The notes: generated from the letters alone by a model not told the origin. Positions 52,318 to 61,149 are shown, counted from the first letter of the stretch. The stretch is 64,000 nucleotides of DNA from Christiangramia sp. OXR-203 (GCF_034372165.1 NZ_CP139698.1:2604001-2668000); one strand, 5' to 3'. A program made the numbers and translations.

Positions 52318-53616
52318 CTAATACTTAAGCCACTTATACAATTCTTTATAGCTTGGTTTCTTCCCGTACATCAAGATTCCAACACGATAAATTTTTGCTG
52401 ATAACCAAAGTACTGCGAAATTGGTTCCAATTAAAATAATGATGGAAATTAAGATTTCATACCACGGCACCCCAAATGGAATACGCATAAGCATTACAAT
52501 AGGTGACGTGAAAGGTATAAATGAAAATATGGTTGATACCGTTCCGTGCGGGTTTTCCACCACGGAAAAGAAACCTACATAAATCCCTAAAATTAGGGGG
52601 AGAATAACCGGAAACATAAATTGCTGCGTATCAGTTTCACTATCTACCGCAGCTCCAATCGCTGCATAAACCGAACTGTACAGAAAGTATCCGCCAATAA
52701 AATAGATCACAAAGAAACTAAGCAGGCTGGCATAAGGTAACTTCAGAATATCGATCACCAGCTGATTGATCTTTGGATTCCCAGCATTTTCCATCGCCAT
52801 AGTAGCCGGCGTCTGTGCTGCCATAGGATCAATGCCAAGGAAAGTGGACAATCCTAATAAAAGTACACTTCCCAGGACCACCCAGACTACGAATTGTGTA
52901 AGTCCTGCAAGACTGGTCCCCAAAACTTTCCCCAGTAATAACTGAAAGGGTTTTACTGAAGAAACAATGATTTCTATGATCCTGTTCGTCTTTTCCTCAA
53001 TCACACTACGCATCACCATGTTTCCATAAATAATGATGAACATCATAAGCAGGTAACCGGCTGCACCACCAAAGAACATTTTAATATAATTAGACATCTT
53101 TGAGCTTTTTTCTCCCGAGAAATTCTGGATATCCACGCTAACATCTGCTCTCGCTTTATCAATTTCTGAAACATCGATTCCTTTATCAATTAGCTGCTTA
53201 CGGGTTAGTTTATCTGAAATAGTTTTCTCGATATTTTCTATAGTTCCAAAACCCGGTGTTTCATTTCCGAAGAATTCGATTTTATCTGGTTTGCCACTAA
53301 CAGAATTCAAGGGAGAGATATGGATGAGTCCGAAATATTCATTTTCCAGCACCTGAGTCCTGGCAAGTTGAAGATCTTTTTCTGATAGATCCAGATATTG
53401 AACCTGCTCTCCATCTTTAAATTCTTCAGCAAATATTCCTGTGTCATCATGAATTCCAATGATCTTTTGATCGGTACTATTAAGCATACTTAAATAAGCG
53501 ATCAACATGATCATCCCCACGAAGATGAGCGGACTCAAAAACGTCATCACGATAAATGTTTTGTTGCGCACCCGGGCAAGATATTCCCTGCTAATGATTA
53601 ACTTTAAATTACGCAT
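52318..53616 (-). CDS. ABC-2 type transporter permease (NatB-like)
   Basis: The membrane subunit of an ABC exporter, 432 residues. It starts LKLIISREYLARVRNKTFIV (the typical amphipathic lead), then TM1 near 22-44 (MTFLSPLIFVGMIMLIAYLS). A large periplasmic region spans about 50-175. Five further hydrophobic helices follow, including AAGYLLMMFIIIYGNMVMRS, VIEEKTNRIIEIIVSSVKPF (cytosolic coupling helix), LSFFVIYFIGGYFLYSS and LILGIYVGFFSVVENPHG. Its start overlaps the ATPase gene by 8 bp, so they form one transporter. Substrate unknown; NatAB-type sodium export is only one option. Confidence 0.9.
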   Translation of the reverse strand: MRNLKLIISREYLARVRNKTFIVMTFLSPLIFVGMIMLIAYLSMLNSTDQKIIGIHDDTGIFAEEFKDGEQVQYLDLSEKDLQLARTQVLENEYFGLIHISPLNSVSGKPDKIEFFGNETPGFGTIENIEKTISDKLTRKQLIDKGIDVSEIDKARADVSVDIQNFSGEKSSKMSNYIKMFFGGAAGYLLMMFIIIYGNMVMRSVIEEKTNRIIEIIVSSVKPFQLLLGKVLGTSLAGLTQFVVWVVLGSVLLLGLSTFLGIDPMAAQTPATMAMENAGNPKINQLVIDILKLPYASLLSFFVIYFIGGYFLYSSVYAAIGAAVDSETDTQQFMFPVILPLILGIYVGFFSVVENPHGTVSTIFSFIPFTSPIVMLMRIPFGVPWYEILISIIILIGTNFAVLWLSAKIYRVGILMYGKKPSYKELYKWLKY

Positions 53617-54538
53617 TCTGAGTCACTGTTTTAATGAAAATATCGTTTACTGAAGGAATCACCTCAACAAAATGATTCACTTTCGCCTGGCTCAATAAAT
53701 ATCTAAGCAGTTCATTAGAATCGTCCTTATCTCCAACTTTGATGGTTAGTTTAAGATCGTCCTGAATACTCTTGTACTTAGCGGGCCCAACTTCAAATTT
53801 TGACTGTAAGTCTGCATACAAAGCATTTTTATCTGCCGTTTCCAGACCAATTTCGAAGGTGTTTGAAGTATATGCTTTTTTGATCTCGTTTATTGGACCA
53901 TCCAGTAATTTATTCGATTTATGGATTAGTGCTATATAATCGCAAAGTTCTTCCACGCTTTCCATACGATGAGTAGAGAATAAAATAGTAGCTCCTTCGT
54001 CTCTCAATTGTAATATTTCATCCTTAATAAGATTCGCGTTCACTGGATCAAATCCGCTAAAGGGTTCGTCGAAAATCAGAAGTTTAGGCCGGTGTAAAAC
54101 GGTGATCACAAATTGTACTTTCTGAGCCATTCCCTTAGACAATTCCTGGATCTTTTTATCCCACCATTCCTCTATTTCCAGCTTCTCGAACCAATATTTA
54201 AGTCTTTCCCTGGCTTCTGCTTTACTCAATCCTTTCAATCTTGCCAGGTATAGTGCCTGTTCTCCAACTTTCATGGATTTGTAGAGCCCTCTTTCTTCGG
54301 GGAGGTAGCCAATATGCGCGATATCATCTGGATGTAATGGTTTACCATCAAGATACAACATGCCCTCATCTGGCATAGTGATCTGGTTGATTATCCTGAG
54401 CAAGGTGGTCTTGCCTGCTCCATTGGGACCCAGGAGTCCAAAAATACTTCCGCGTGGGATACTTAGAGAGACATCGTTGAGTGCTGTAAATTTTCCGAAG
54501 CGCTTGTAGACATTCTCGGCAACCAAAAGATTATCCAT
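53609..54538 (-). CDS. ABC transporter ATP-binding protein (NatA-like)
   Basis: The ATPase partner of the adjacent ABC-2 permease, 309 residues. It has Walker A FGLLGPNGAGKTTLLRII (about 33-50), GYLPEERGLYKSMKVGEQ (Q-loop region), signature LSKGMAQKVQFVITVLHRPK and Walker B LLIFDEPFSGFDPVNANLI, then LFSTHRMESVEELCDYIAL. Residues about 215-309 form the DUF4162-type C-terminal domain. The overlap with the permease gene supports a two-gene transporter unit. Confidence 0.92.
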   Translation of the reverse strand: MDNLLVAENVYKRFGKFTALNDVSLSIPRGSIFGLLGPNGAGKTTLLRIINQITMPDEGMLYLDGKPLHPDDIAHIGYLPEERGLYKSMKVGEQALYLARLKGLSKAEARERLKYWFEKLEIEEWWDKKIQELSKGMAQKVQFVITVLHRPKLLIFDEPFSGFDPVNANLIKDEILQLRDEGATILFSTHRMESVEELCDYIALIHKSNKLLDGPINEIKKAYTSNTFEIGLETADKNALYADLQSKFEVGPAKYKSIQDDLKLTIKVGDKDDSNELLRYLLSQAKVNHFVEVIPSVNDIFIKTVTQNA

Positions 54539-54675
54539 AGAGTTCTTTATAATATGTTAAAGATATAGAAATAGCAACAGAGAAAAAGTCGATTAAGAAG
54601 ATTTTATTATTCAAAAAAGTCCCTAAAAACAAAACCCACCCTCAATAAATTAAGGATGGGAAAAAAATTGCTATG

Positions 54676-54711
54676 AAAAAGAAAAATTATCGCTAAAAGA
54701 CTTAGCGATAA
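54676..54711 (-). terminator. dnaJ terminator
   Basis: Perfect 10-bp arms TTATCGCTAA and TTAGCGATAA (54687-54711). On the minus strand a T-rich run follows. It lies 33 bp after the dnaJ stop. Confidence 0.8.
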
Positions 54712-54744
54712 TCAAATATATAAAAATTTTCTTAAAATTGGATT

Positions 54745-55869
54745 TTATGAAAACATATCTTTTACTTTTTCAAAAAATGATTTATCGCTTTTCTCTGGAT
54801 TCGGCTGGAAGTTATCGTCATTAGCCATTCTCTCGAAAAACTCTTTTTGTTCTTTATTCAAAGTTTTTGGAGTCCATACATTTACGTGAACCAGCAAATC
54901 TCCTTTTCCGTAGCCATTGATGCTACTAATACCTTTACCGCGAAGACGTAAAATCTTTCCAGACTGTACCCCTTCTTCGATCTTGATACGAACTTTTCCA
55001 GTTACAGTATCGATCTCTTTTGAAGTACCAAGAGCTGCTTCAGAATAACTTATATAAAGGTCATAATGAAGATTGTCTCCTTCACGCTGCAAACTTAGGT
55101 GTTCCTTCTCTTCGATCGCGACCAGTAGATCACCAGGAACTCCATTACCAGGAGCATCATTTCCTTTCCCGGAAACCTTTAACTGCATCCCATCTTCAAC
55201 TCCCGCTGGAATTTTGATAGAAACAGTTTCCTCCTTCATAATAAGACCCTGAGCATCTGCACCATCTGGCTTCTTGTCAATAATCTGGCCTGACCCACCA
55301 CAAGTAGTACAAGGGGAAGCAGTTTGCATTCTACCTAGAATCGTGTTGGTGACTCTGGTTACCTGACCTGAACCGTTACAGGTACTACAGGTTTTATAAG
55401 TGGTTCCTGAAGCCTGGACTTTACGCTTCACTTTGATCTTCTTTTCACAACCGTTAGCGATCTCTTCGAGGTTAAGGCTCACGCGTATTCTGAGATTACT
55501 CCCTTTTGCACGTCTTTGACCTCCACCAAAGCCGCCGCCGAAACCGGAGAAACCTCCGCCGCCGCCAAAACCACCGCCAAAGATGTCACCGAACTGGCTG
55601 AATATGTCATCCATATTCATACCGCCGCCACCACCGAAGCCGCCGCCATCGAATGCCTGATGACCAAAACGATCATATTTAGCACGTTTTTCCTGATTTC
55701 CTAATACCTCATAGGCTTCAGCAGATTTCTTAAACATGTCTTCAGCTGAGGAGTCTCCAGGGTTCTTATCCGGGTGATACTTCAAAGCCAGTTTTCTATA
55801 TGCCTTCTTGATTTCTGCTGCTGAAGCGTCTTTACTTACGCCTAATATTTCGTAATAATCTTCTTTCAT
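54745..55869 (-). CDS. dnaJ: Molecular chaperone DnaJ with only two zinc-finger repeats
   Basis: DnaJ (Hsp40) delivers unfolded proteins to DnaK and stimulates its ATPase. The 374-residue protein has a J-domain with HPD ([14 protein letters not shown], about 5-70) and a Gly/Phe-rich linker (about 74-118). The zinc region has CSTCNGSG and CTTCGGSG (about 157-199) but lacks the first and fourth CxxCxGxG repeats of canonical DnaJ. The C-terminal substrate domain carries [17 protein letters not shown] and LRLRGKGI. The missing pair corresponds to zinc site I; site II is kept. It follows grpE by 31 bp. No dnaK is in the window. Confidence 0.93.
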   Translation of the reverse strand: MKEDYYEILGVSKDASAAEIKKAYRKLALKYHPDKNPGDSSAEDMFKKSAEAYEVLGNQEKRAKYDRFGHQAFDGGGFGGGGGMNMDDIFSQFGDIFGGGFGGGGGFSGFGGGFGGGQRRAKGSNLRIRVSLNLEEIANGCEKKIKVKRKVQASGTTYKTCSTCNGSGQVTRVTNTILGRMQTASPCTTCGGSGQIIDKKPDGADAQGLIMKEETVSIKIPAGVEDGMQLKVSGKGNDAPGNGVPGDLLVAIEEKEHLSLQREGDNLHYDLYISYSEAALGTSKEIDTVTGKVRIKIEEGVQSGKILRLRGKGISSINGYGKGDLLVHVNVWTPKTLNKEQKEFFERMANDDNFQPNPEKSDKSFFEKVKDMFS

Positions 55870-55900
55870 ACTATGTTTTTACAATTCTGTAAAAGCGTTT

Positions 55901-56494
55901 TTATTTTCCTGTAACCACTTTTGGATACCTGATAATTCTTTCTCCAAGCTTATAACCTGGCTCGACCACATCTACGATCTTTCCTTTAAGATCTTCTGAA
56001 GGCGCAGGGATTTGGGTAATAGCTTCATGAATTTCAGAATCGAAATCACTCCCCTGTTCTACGTCCATTCTTTCAAGACCTTTAGCTTTTAAAGTTTCGC
56101 GAAGCTTATTATGGATTAATTCAACTCCTTTGAGTAGGTTCTCGTCACCAGATTTATTGATCTCGTTCATCGCCCTGTCAAAATCGTCCATAACCGGCAA
56201 CATAGCTGTCATTACTTCCTGGTTGGCAGTTTTGAACAATTCCAGACGTTCCTTTGAAGTTCTACGCTTATAATTTTCAAATTCAGCAAAAAGTCTCAGA
56301 AATTTATCTTTCTCTTTTTGAAGATCTTCTTTCATGCGTTCTTCTTCGCTAAGTTCGTTATCGCTTGCTGTATCTTCTGCTTCGGTATCATCACCGGCCT
56401 GCTCTACCTCATTGATCGCTTCCTCCATCGCATCCTCAACCTGGTCTTTCACTATCTTATCTTCGTCTTTGATGTTATCTTCTTTTCGGCTCAT
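55901..56494 (-). CDS. grpE: Nucleotide exchange factor GrpE
   Basis: GrpE releases ADP from DnaK. The 197-residue product has a long acidic N-terminus (about 1-60, rich in Asp/Glu) and a coiled-coil dimerisation helix (LQKEKDKFLRLFAEFENYKR, about 58-77, then RTSKERLELFKTANQEVMTA). The beta-domain follows, ending in QIPAPSEDLKGKIVDVVEPG then YKLGERIIRYPKVVTGK, diagnostic of GrpE. It precedes dnaJ in the same operon. A stress promoter was not recognised upstream. Confidence 0.95.
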   Translation of the reverse strand: MSRKEDNIKDEDKIVKDQVEDAMEEAINEVEQAGDDTEAEDTASDNELSEEERMKEDLQKEKDKFLRLFAEFENYKRRTSKERLELFKTANQEVMTAMLPVMDDFDRAMNEINKSGDENLLKGVELIHNKLRETLKAKGLERMDVEQGSDFDSEIHEAITQIPAPSEDLKGKIVDVVEPGYKLGERIIRYPKVVTGK

Positions 56495-56615
56495 TTTATT
56501 AAAAATTTACTTTCTGCTGCAATTGGGTCAAAATCATTGCCAATAAAGATGAAATGTCAAAATGTCACAGTAATTATTTAATAAAACTTTAAGAAGCATG
56601 GTTTGATTTTCAAAT

Positions 56616-56623
56616 TACTTTTG
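56616..56623 (+). promoter_or_regulatory. Candidate -7 box for the YceI-like gene
   Basis: TACTTTTG fits TAnnTTTG and lies 25 bp before the ATG. No -33 TTTG is present at the usual spacing. Confidence 0.4.
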
Positions 56624-56647
56624 CGCGGAATATAAAAAACTTTAACA

Positions 56648-57316
56648 ATGAAAAAATTAATACTGAATGCCTTTGTAGTGGCTAGTCTTGGACTTGGTTT
56701 TACAGCATGTAAGAATAACAATAACGAAGCTGAAACTGCAGACGCGAAAGATGCGGCAACTGCAGAAGCTGAAGCAATGGAATATAAAGTAGATACTACT
56801 GCTTCAACTATTGAATGGCAAGGTTCTAAGCCAACTGGGAATCACACAGGAACTATTGCTGTGAAAGAAGGTACATTTATGGCTACAGATTCTACGATCC
56901 AGAGTGGAACTTTCGTGATCGACATGCAGTCTATCGAAGTTACAGATCTTGAAGGAGAGGAGAAGTCAAATCTTGAGGCTCACCTTATGGGAACTGTAGA
57001 AGGAAAAGAAGGTGACTTCTTTAACGTTCAGGAATATCCTGAAGCTACTTTCGAAGTAACTGGAATCAGTGAAGAAGAAGGTACTACTATGCTACAAGGA
57101 AACCTTACAATGAAAGAAGTTACTAAAAACATTTCTTTCCCTGTAACTATCAGTAAGAATGATGATACTTACACTATTAGCAGTGAGGATTTCAGCATTG
57201 ATCGTACAAAATGGAACGTAAACTACGGTTCTAAATCTGTATTTGAAGGTCTTGGAGACAAGTTCATCAATGATGAAATTCAGTTAACGATCAACCTTGA
57301 AGCTAAAAAAGCTTAA
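56648..57316 (+). CDS. YceI family lipoprotein
   Basis: YceI proteins form a lipocalin-like beta-barrel that binds isoprenoid-type lipids. This 222-residue version has a lipoprotein signal (LNAFVVASLGLGFTAC, Cys at residue 21) and an Ala/Glu-rich spacer (about 22-42). The YceI domain reads YKVDTTASTIEWQGSKPTGN, HTGTIAVKEGTFM, NVQEYPEATFEVTGIS, GNLTMKEVTKNISFPVTIS and FSIDRTKWNVNYGS. It is monocistronic, with a strong terminator after it. Likely location is the periplasmic face of a membrane. Confidence 0.93.
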   Translation: MKKLILNAFVVASLGLGFTACKNNNNEAETADAKDAATAEAEAMEYKVDTTASTIEWQGSKPTGNHTGTIAVKEGTFMATDSTIQSGTFVIDMQSIEVTDLEGEEKSNLEAHLMGTVEGKEGDFFNVQEYPEATFEVTGISEEEGTTMLQGNLTMKEVTKNISFPVTISKNDDTYTISSEDFSIDRTKWNVNYGSKSVFEGLGDKFINDEIQLTINLEAKKA

Positions 57317-57334
57317 TTATAAAGATCAAATCAT

Positions 57335-57367
57335 AAAAAAGGCTGCCATCTGGCAGCCTTTTTTTTT
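57335..57367. terminator. Bidirectional terminator between convergent genes
   Basis: Arms AAAAAAGGCTGCCA and TGGCAGCCTTTTTT with a 2-nt loop, giving A-rich and T-rich flanks on both strands. It serves both the YceI-like gene (left) and the TIGR01777 gene (right), whose stop lies at its edge. Confidence 0.88.
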
Positions 57368-58268
57368 AAGTAAGATCTTCCAAAGCCTTGGAAAGATTGG
57401 AGTATTTAAATTTGTATCCATGTTCTTCGATCTTCTTACAACTTACCAACTGACTGGAAAGTACGATCTGTGACATTTCACCTAACATGGTTTTAAGTAC
57501 CAACTTCGGAACATTTGGGAGCCACAACGGCTTATTGAGTTGATCGGCTAACTGCTTGGTCATTTCCTTATTTGTTACCGGATTTGGGGCAACCGCATTA
57601 TAAACTCCTGTAAGCTCTCTTTCTATAGCATGAAGAAAAATACCGGCGAGGTCATCGAGATGAATCCAGCTCTGCCATTGTTTACCACTTCCCAAAGGAG
57701 CTCCGACATTCATTTCTATAGGTTTCCTAACCTTCTCAAGCATTCCGCCTTTTTCTGAAAGCACAAGTCCAACGCGAATTTTTGCTACGTCTATTCCAAG
57801 GTTACTAAACCTGTCTGCTGCTGCTTCCCATTTCTTCACTACCGTGCCAACAAAATTATCTGCAAGAACTTCGTCATCCTCGAAGTATAATTTTTCAAGG
57901 GAGTCCGGATATTTACCAATAGCGCTGGCAGAAATAAAATTTTCTACCTGGTGTTCATTATTTTTCAGGGTGTCATATAGCAATGCTGCAGTTTCGGTTC
58001 TGCTTTTAATGATAGTTTCTTTATATTCTGAAGTCCATTTTTCAGCGATACTGGCACCCGCAAGGTGAATAATCGTTGAAACACCATCAAGGCATTCTTT
58101 TTCTATTTCTTCAGACTTTGGATCCCAGTAAAAACCTTTGTAGTCTTCCCTTTTCTCGATCTTCGATTTACTGGTGGTTAGATAATGTACTATCATGCCA
58201 CTCTCTCTGCATAAATCGCTCAACCTGGAACCAATCATTCCAGTAGCTCCTGTAATAAGTACTTTCAT
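57366..58268 (-). CDS. TIGR01777 family SDR-type epimerase
   Basis: This 300-residue extended SDR of the YfcH/TIGR01777 family has the NAD(P)-binding start VLITGATGMIGSRLSDLC (about 3-20), VSTIIHLAGASIAEKWTSEY (about 63-82), FISASAIGKYPDSLEK in place of the usual YxxxK region, KIRVGLVLSEKGGMLEKV and SWIHLDDLAGIFLHAIERE. It ends with the DUF1731 C-terminal part (LPNVPKLVLKTMLGEM). The family is related to cell-division-associated nucleotide-sugar epimerases, but no reaction is proven. It is transcribed convergently to the YceI-like gene. Confidence 0.9.
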   Translation of the reverse strand: MKVLITGATGMIGSRLSDLCRESGMIVHYLTTSKSKIEKREDYKGFYWDPKSEEIEKECLDGVSTIIHLAGASIAEKWTSEYKETIIKSRTETAALLYDTLKNNEHQVENFISASAIGKYPDSLEKLYFEDDEVLADNFVGTVVKKWEAAADRFSNLGIDVAKIRVGLVLSEKGGMLEKVRKPIEMNVGAPLGSGKQWQSWIHLDDLAGIFLHAIERELTGVYNAVAPNPVTNKEMTKQLADQLNKPLWLPNVPKLVLKTMLGEMSQIVLSSQLVSCKKIEEHGYKFKYSNLSKALEDLT

Positions 58269-58341
58269 CTCTTTTTTGAAGAAATATACGACACACTAAA
58301 GGCAGGTGTAGCACAATTCTACAGGTTTAACGAGAATGCAG

Positions 58342-59016
58342 TTATAGTTTAACAGCTCTTAACATTTCACGCTTGCCTGGAGGGCCTGGTAATTTTTCTA
58401 CCTCAAAACCAGCAGAAATCATGGCTCTCCGAACACTCCCTTTCGCAGCATAGGTTACAAGGACACCATTAGACCTTAAAGCTTTATACATCGAATTGAA
58501 AATATCCTCTCCCCAGAGCTCTGGTTGAACTCTCGCACCAAAAGCGTCAAAATATACCAGGTCAAACTGATTGGTCATATCGAGTTCCTGAAATGTCAGC
58601 TTATTCTTCAATAATGAAAATTTTTCGGTAATGGGTGCTGAAATTTCCCAGGGAACGGAATGTAGTTTATTGAATTGGTCTTCAGCTGAAGTAGCGTCGG
58701 CCGCCTCTGGATAATTAAGCATTTCAATTTCTGAAGTAATTACAGGATATGCTTCTACTCCTGTATAATTTATCTCAATATCATTACGATTGGATTCTAA
58801 AAGAGTTAGAAAAGCATTAAGACCGGTCCCAAAACCAATCTCAAGAATTTCCAGTGGTCTCTTTGAATTTGATTCCAACCAGTGATGTAATCCCATTTTA
58901 AGAAAAACGTGCCTGGCTTCCTGAATAGCACCATGTTTGGAGTGGTATTGTTCATCCCATTCCGGCAAATGTATGGTCACGGAACCATCGCTGGTTTTAA
59001 TGATCTTTCTTTCCAA
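58342..59016 (-). CDS. mnmD: tRNA 5-methylaminomethyl-2-thiouridine methyltransferase (MnmD)
   Basis: MnmD methylates the wobble uridine (nm5s2U to mnm5s2U) of certain tRNAs. The 224-residue stand-alone enzyme corresponds to the methyltransferase half of MnmC. It has TIHLPEWDEQYHSKHGAIQE (about 14-33), EILEIGFGTGLNAFLTLLES (SAM motif I, about 56-75), DLVYFDAFGARVQPELWGED (about 151-170) and LVTYAAKGSVRRAMISAGF, then KLPGPPGKREMLRA. Start is TTG at 59016, right after the DUF4920 gene stop. No MnmC oxidase domain is fused, as expected for a stand-alone MnmD. Confidence 0.88.
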   Translation of the reverse strand: MERKIIKTSDGSVTIHLPEWDEQYHSKHGAIQEARHVFLKMGLHHWLESNSKRPLEILEIGFGTGLNAFLTLLESNRNDIEINYTGVEAYPVITSEIEMLNYPEAADATSAEDQFNKLHSVPWEISAPITEKFSLLKNKLTFQELDMTNQFDLVYFDAFGARVQPELWGEDIFNSMYKALRSNGVLVTYAAKGSVRRAMISAGFEVEKLPGPPGKREMLRAVKL

Positions 59017-59017
59017 A

Positions 59018-59524
59018 TTATTTTTTTATTAAAACACCATCAGCTGTAAAACCAAATTTTTTCACAGGTTCGCGAATCGCCATTACCTCATCAATAGATT
59101 TGCCCGCATCCTCAGCGTAATGACGTTGCTCCTCTACACTTGTTTCTTCAATAAATGCCTTACCACGAACAATCACATCTTTACCCATAGCATCCTTTGG
59201 AACAAAGAAGCCATAATTTTCAAATTTCACCATTACATCATCCACTCCGGGTAATTCCAGAACCATCCAGCAGCCTTTACTCTGACAGACACTATTAATT
59301 TTGGTATCAAATTTCACATTGATAGTGTCTCCCCCTCGCAAACTTTCATATTTTTCCAGCATAACTGATGAGGAGAAAGTGCCTTTAGGACTAATTTCCT
59401 GGCCATATGATTCATAATTAGCTTCAACATTATCTTCTAATACAGCTTCAGCTTCATCATTATGTTTTTTTCGATCACAGGATAAGAGACAAAAAAAAGC
59501 AAGAATAAATGCAAATTTTTTCAT
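59018..59524 (-). CDS. DUF4920 lipoprotein
   Basis: This 168-residue lipoprotein has signal KKFAFILAFFCLLSC (Cys near residue 16). A spacer rich in Glu/Asn follows, then a DUF4920 domain containing INSVCQSKGCWMVLELPG (about 86-103, with a CxxxGCW motif that may bind metal), GFFVPKDAMGKDVIVRGKAF and EPVKKFGFTADGVLIKK. The family is common in Bacteroidota and has no assigned function. The ATG at 59524 begins the signal peptide; an upstream in-frame start adds six residues. It overlaps nothing and is 1 bp from mnmD. Confidence 0.85.
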   Translation of the reverse strand: MKKFAFILAFFCLLSCDRKKHNDEAEAVLEDNVEANYESYGQEISPKGTFSSSVMLEKYESLRGGDTINVKFDTKINSVCQSKGCWMVLELPGVDDVMVKFENYGFFVPKDAMGKDVIVRGKAFIEETSVEEQRHYAEDAGKSIDEVMAIREPVKKFGFTADGVLIKK

Positions 59525-59575
59525 GATTATATATCTAAACAAAGGTTAGTCTTCAAATTTACCAAAACTTTAGAT

Positions 59576-59605
59576 TTTCGTTCTGCTAATATTTCGGTAA
59601 ATTTG
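59576..59605 (+). promoter_or_regulatory. Candidate promoter of ilvE
   Basis: TTTC (59576-59579), 18 nt, then TAAATTTG (59598-59605): perfect -7, one mismatch at -33, correct spacing, 33 bp before the ATG. Confidence 0.6.
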
Positions 59606-59616
59606 CGCAATAATAC

Positions 59617-59637
59617 ACCAACTACTAAACACCAACT
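59617..59637 (+). repeat. Heptad tract in the ilvE leader (3 units)
   Basis: Three phased heptamers (ACCAACT, ACTAAAC, ACCAACT) end one base before the ATG at 59639. The position is the same as the tract in the ABC-F leader. Confidence 0.5.
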
Positions 59638-59638
59638 A

Positions 59639-60688
59639 ATGATAGAGATACAAAAGACTACCGAATCTAAAATAGACAAGACTAATTTTGATGATCTAGC
59701 TTTCGGACAGGTTTTCTCAGATCATATGATGGAATGTGATTATAAAAATGGTGCGTGGCAAAAACCTATCATCAGACCTTATGGACCTTTATCTTTAGAG
59801 CCTTCAGCGCGTGTGTTTCACTATGGACAGGCTGTATTCGAGGGAATGAAAGCTTATAAGGATAAAGATGACCGTATCTGGCTTTTCAGACCAGAGCAAA
59901 ATTTTGAGAGGATCAATAAATCCAGTGCGCGAATGGCAATTCCTGAGTTTCCGAAGGATTATTTCTTTGAGGCGCTGGAAGAACTATTGAAGTTAGATAA
60001 AGACTGGATTAAGAAAGGCTTTGGAAATAGTTTATATCTAAGACCGTTCGTGATTGCTACAGAGGCAGGTGTATCAGCTTCCGCAGCAAAAGAATATAAA
60101 TTTATGATTATTTGTTCTCCAGCACAGGCTTATTACAGCGGAGAAGTGAGAGTGAAATTTTCAGAAAAGTATAGTAGAGCTGCAGACGGTGGAGTCGGAT
60201 TTGCTAAGGCTGCCGGTAATTACGGAGCACAGTTCTATCCTACCAATCTTGCAAAGGAAGAAGGTTTCCAGCAGATCATCTGGACCGATGCTAATTCTCA
60301 TGAATATCTTGAAGAGGCCGGCACAATGAACATTTTCTTTAGAATTGGAAACAAGCTGGTAACTGCACCAACAAACGACCGTATTCTTGACGGGGTGACT
60401 AGAAAGAGTGTTCTAAAACTTGCGGAAGAAAATAATATTGAAGTTGAAGTACGCAGAGTTAGCGTTCAGGAGATCGTTGAAGCTGCCAGAAAAGGAGAAT
60501 TAAAAGAAATGTTTGGATCTGGAACGGCAACTGTGATTAATCCTATTGCTGGCTTCGGCTATAAAGAAGAAAAGTTCGAATTACCAAAGATGGATGATTC
60601 TTATGCCAGTTTTTTCAAGGACACACTTATGAAAATTCAGTATAACGAGGCTGAAGATCTTTACAACTGGACTTACGAGGTAAAATAA
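59639..60688 (+). CDS. ilvE: Branched-chain amino acid aminotransferase
   Basis: IlvE is a PLP enzyme that exchanges the amino group between Leu/Ile/Val and 2-oxoglutarate, the last step of their synthesis. The 349-residue product is a class-IV aminotransferase: ARVFHYGQAVFEGMKAYKDK (about 54-73), LYLRPFVIATEAGVSASAAK, GFAKAAGNYGAQFYPTNLAK (the PLP-binding Lys, near residue 188), QIIWTDANSHEYLEEAGTMN (about 208-227) and GSGTATVINPI. It is long and matches the family's group II form. The ATG at 59639 is preferred over a TTG at 59603, which lies within the promoter. Confidence 0.95.
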   Translation: MIEIQKTTESKIDKTNFDDLAFGQVFSDHMMECDYKNGAWQKPIIRPYGPLSLEPSARVFHYGQAVFEGMKAYKDKDDRIWLFRPEQNFERINKSSARMAIPEFPKDYFFEALEELLKLDKDWIKKGFGNSLYLRPFVIATEAGVSASAAKEYKFMIICSPAQAYYSGEVRVKFSEKYSRAADGGVGFAKAAGNYGAQFYPTNLAKEEGFQQIIWTDANSHEYLEEAGTMNIFFRIGNKLVTAPTNDRILDGVTRKSVLKLAEENNIEVEVRRVSVQEIVEAARKGELKEMFGSGTATVINPIAGFGYKEEKFELPKMDDSYASFFKDTLMKIQYNEAEDLYNWTYEVK

Positions 60689-60741
60689 GATTCCTCTAAA
60701 TAGTAATGATATATGATCCCGGAAGTTCTCTTTCGGGATTT

Positions 60742-61128
60742 TCATTTATCAAGGATCTTACTTATTTCAGGTTTAAAGTAATTACTCCCTTTCAGGACCT
60801 TTCCATCCTCTCTATAAACTGGCTCACCATTGTCATCCAGTTTACTCATATTACTTCGCTGTATCTCTTCAAAAACTTCTTCAATCTTATGCTGCATACC
60901 ATGTTCGAGAATTGTACCACACAATATATAGAGCATATCCCCAAGAGCGTCTGCTACCTCAACAAGATCTCCGCTATTTGCTGCCTCCAGATACTCCTCG
61001 TTCTCTTCCTTCATTAGGTGATAACGCAACAGGTTCTTTGCCTTTCCAAGATTGGCCTCTGGCTTCTGTTTAACGCCAAGACCAAATGCAGAATGAAACT
61101 CTTCCACAGCAGCAATAGCTTTCTTCAT
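60742..61128 (-). CDS. MazG/PRA-PH-type nucleotide pyrophosphohydrolase
   Basis: This 128-residue alpha-helical hydrolase has the family's acidic pairs. EENEEYLEAANSGDLVEVAD (about 42-61) holds the EExxE motif, and ALGDMLYILCGTILEHGM (about 62-79) the second Asp site. Before these comes KPEANLGKAKNLLRYHLMKE. It probably cleaves a nucleoside triphosphate or phosphoribosyl-ATP between the alpha and beta phosphates. The ATG at 61128 fits the family start; a longer ORF runs through the divergent neighbour's promoter and is rejected. The specific substrate is unknown; house-cleaning of damaged nucleotides is plausible. Confidence 0.85.
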   Translation of the reverse strand: MKKAIAAVEEFHSAFGLGVKQKPEANLGKAKNLLRYHLMKEENEEYLEAANSGDLVEVADALGDMLYILCGTILEHGMQHKIEEVFEEIQRSNMSKLDDNGEPVYREDGKVLKGSNYFKPEISKILDK

Positions 61129-61149
61129 GATTAGAATGTATAAAAAGTT

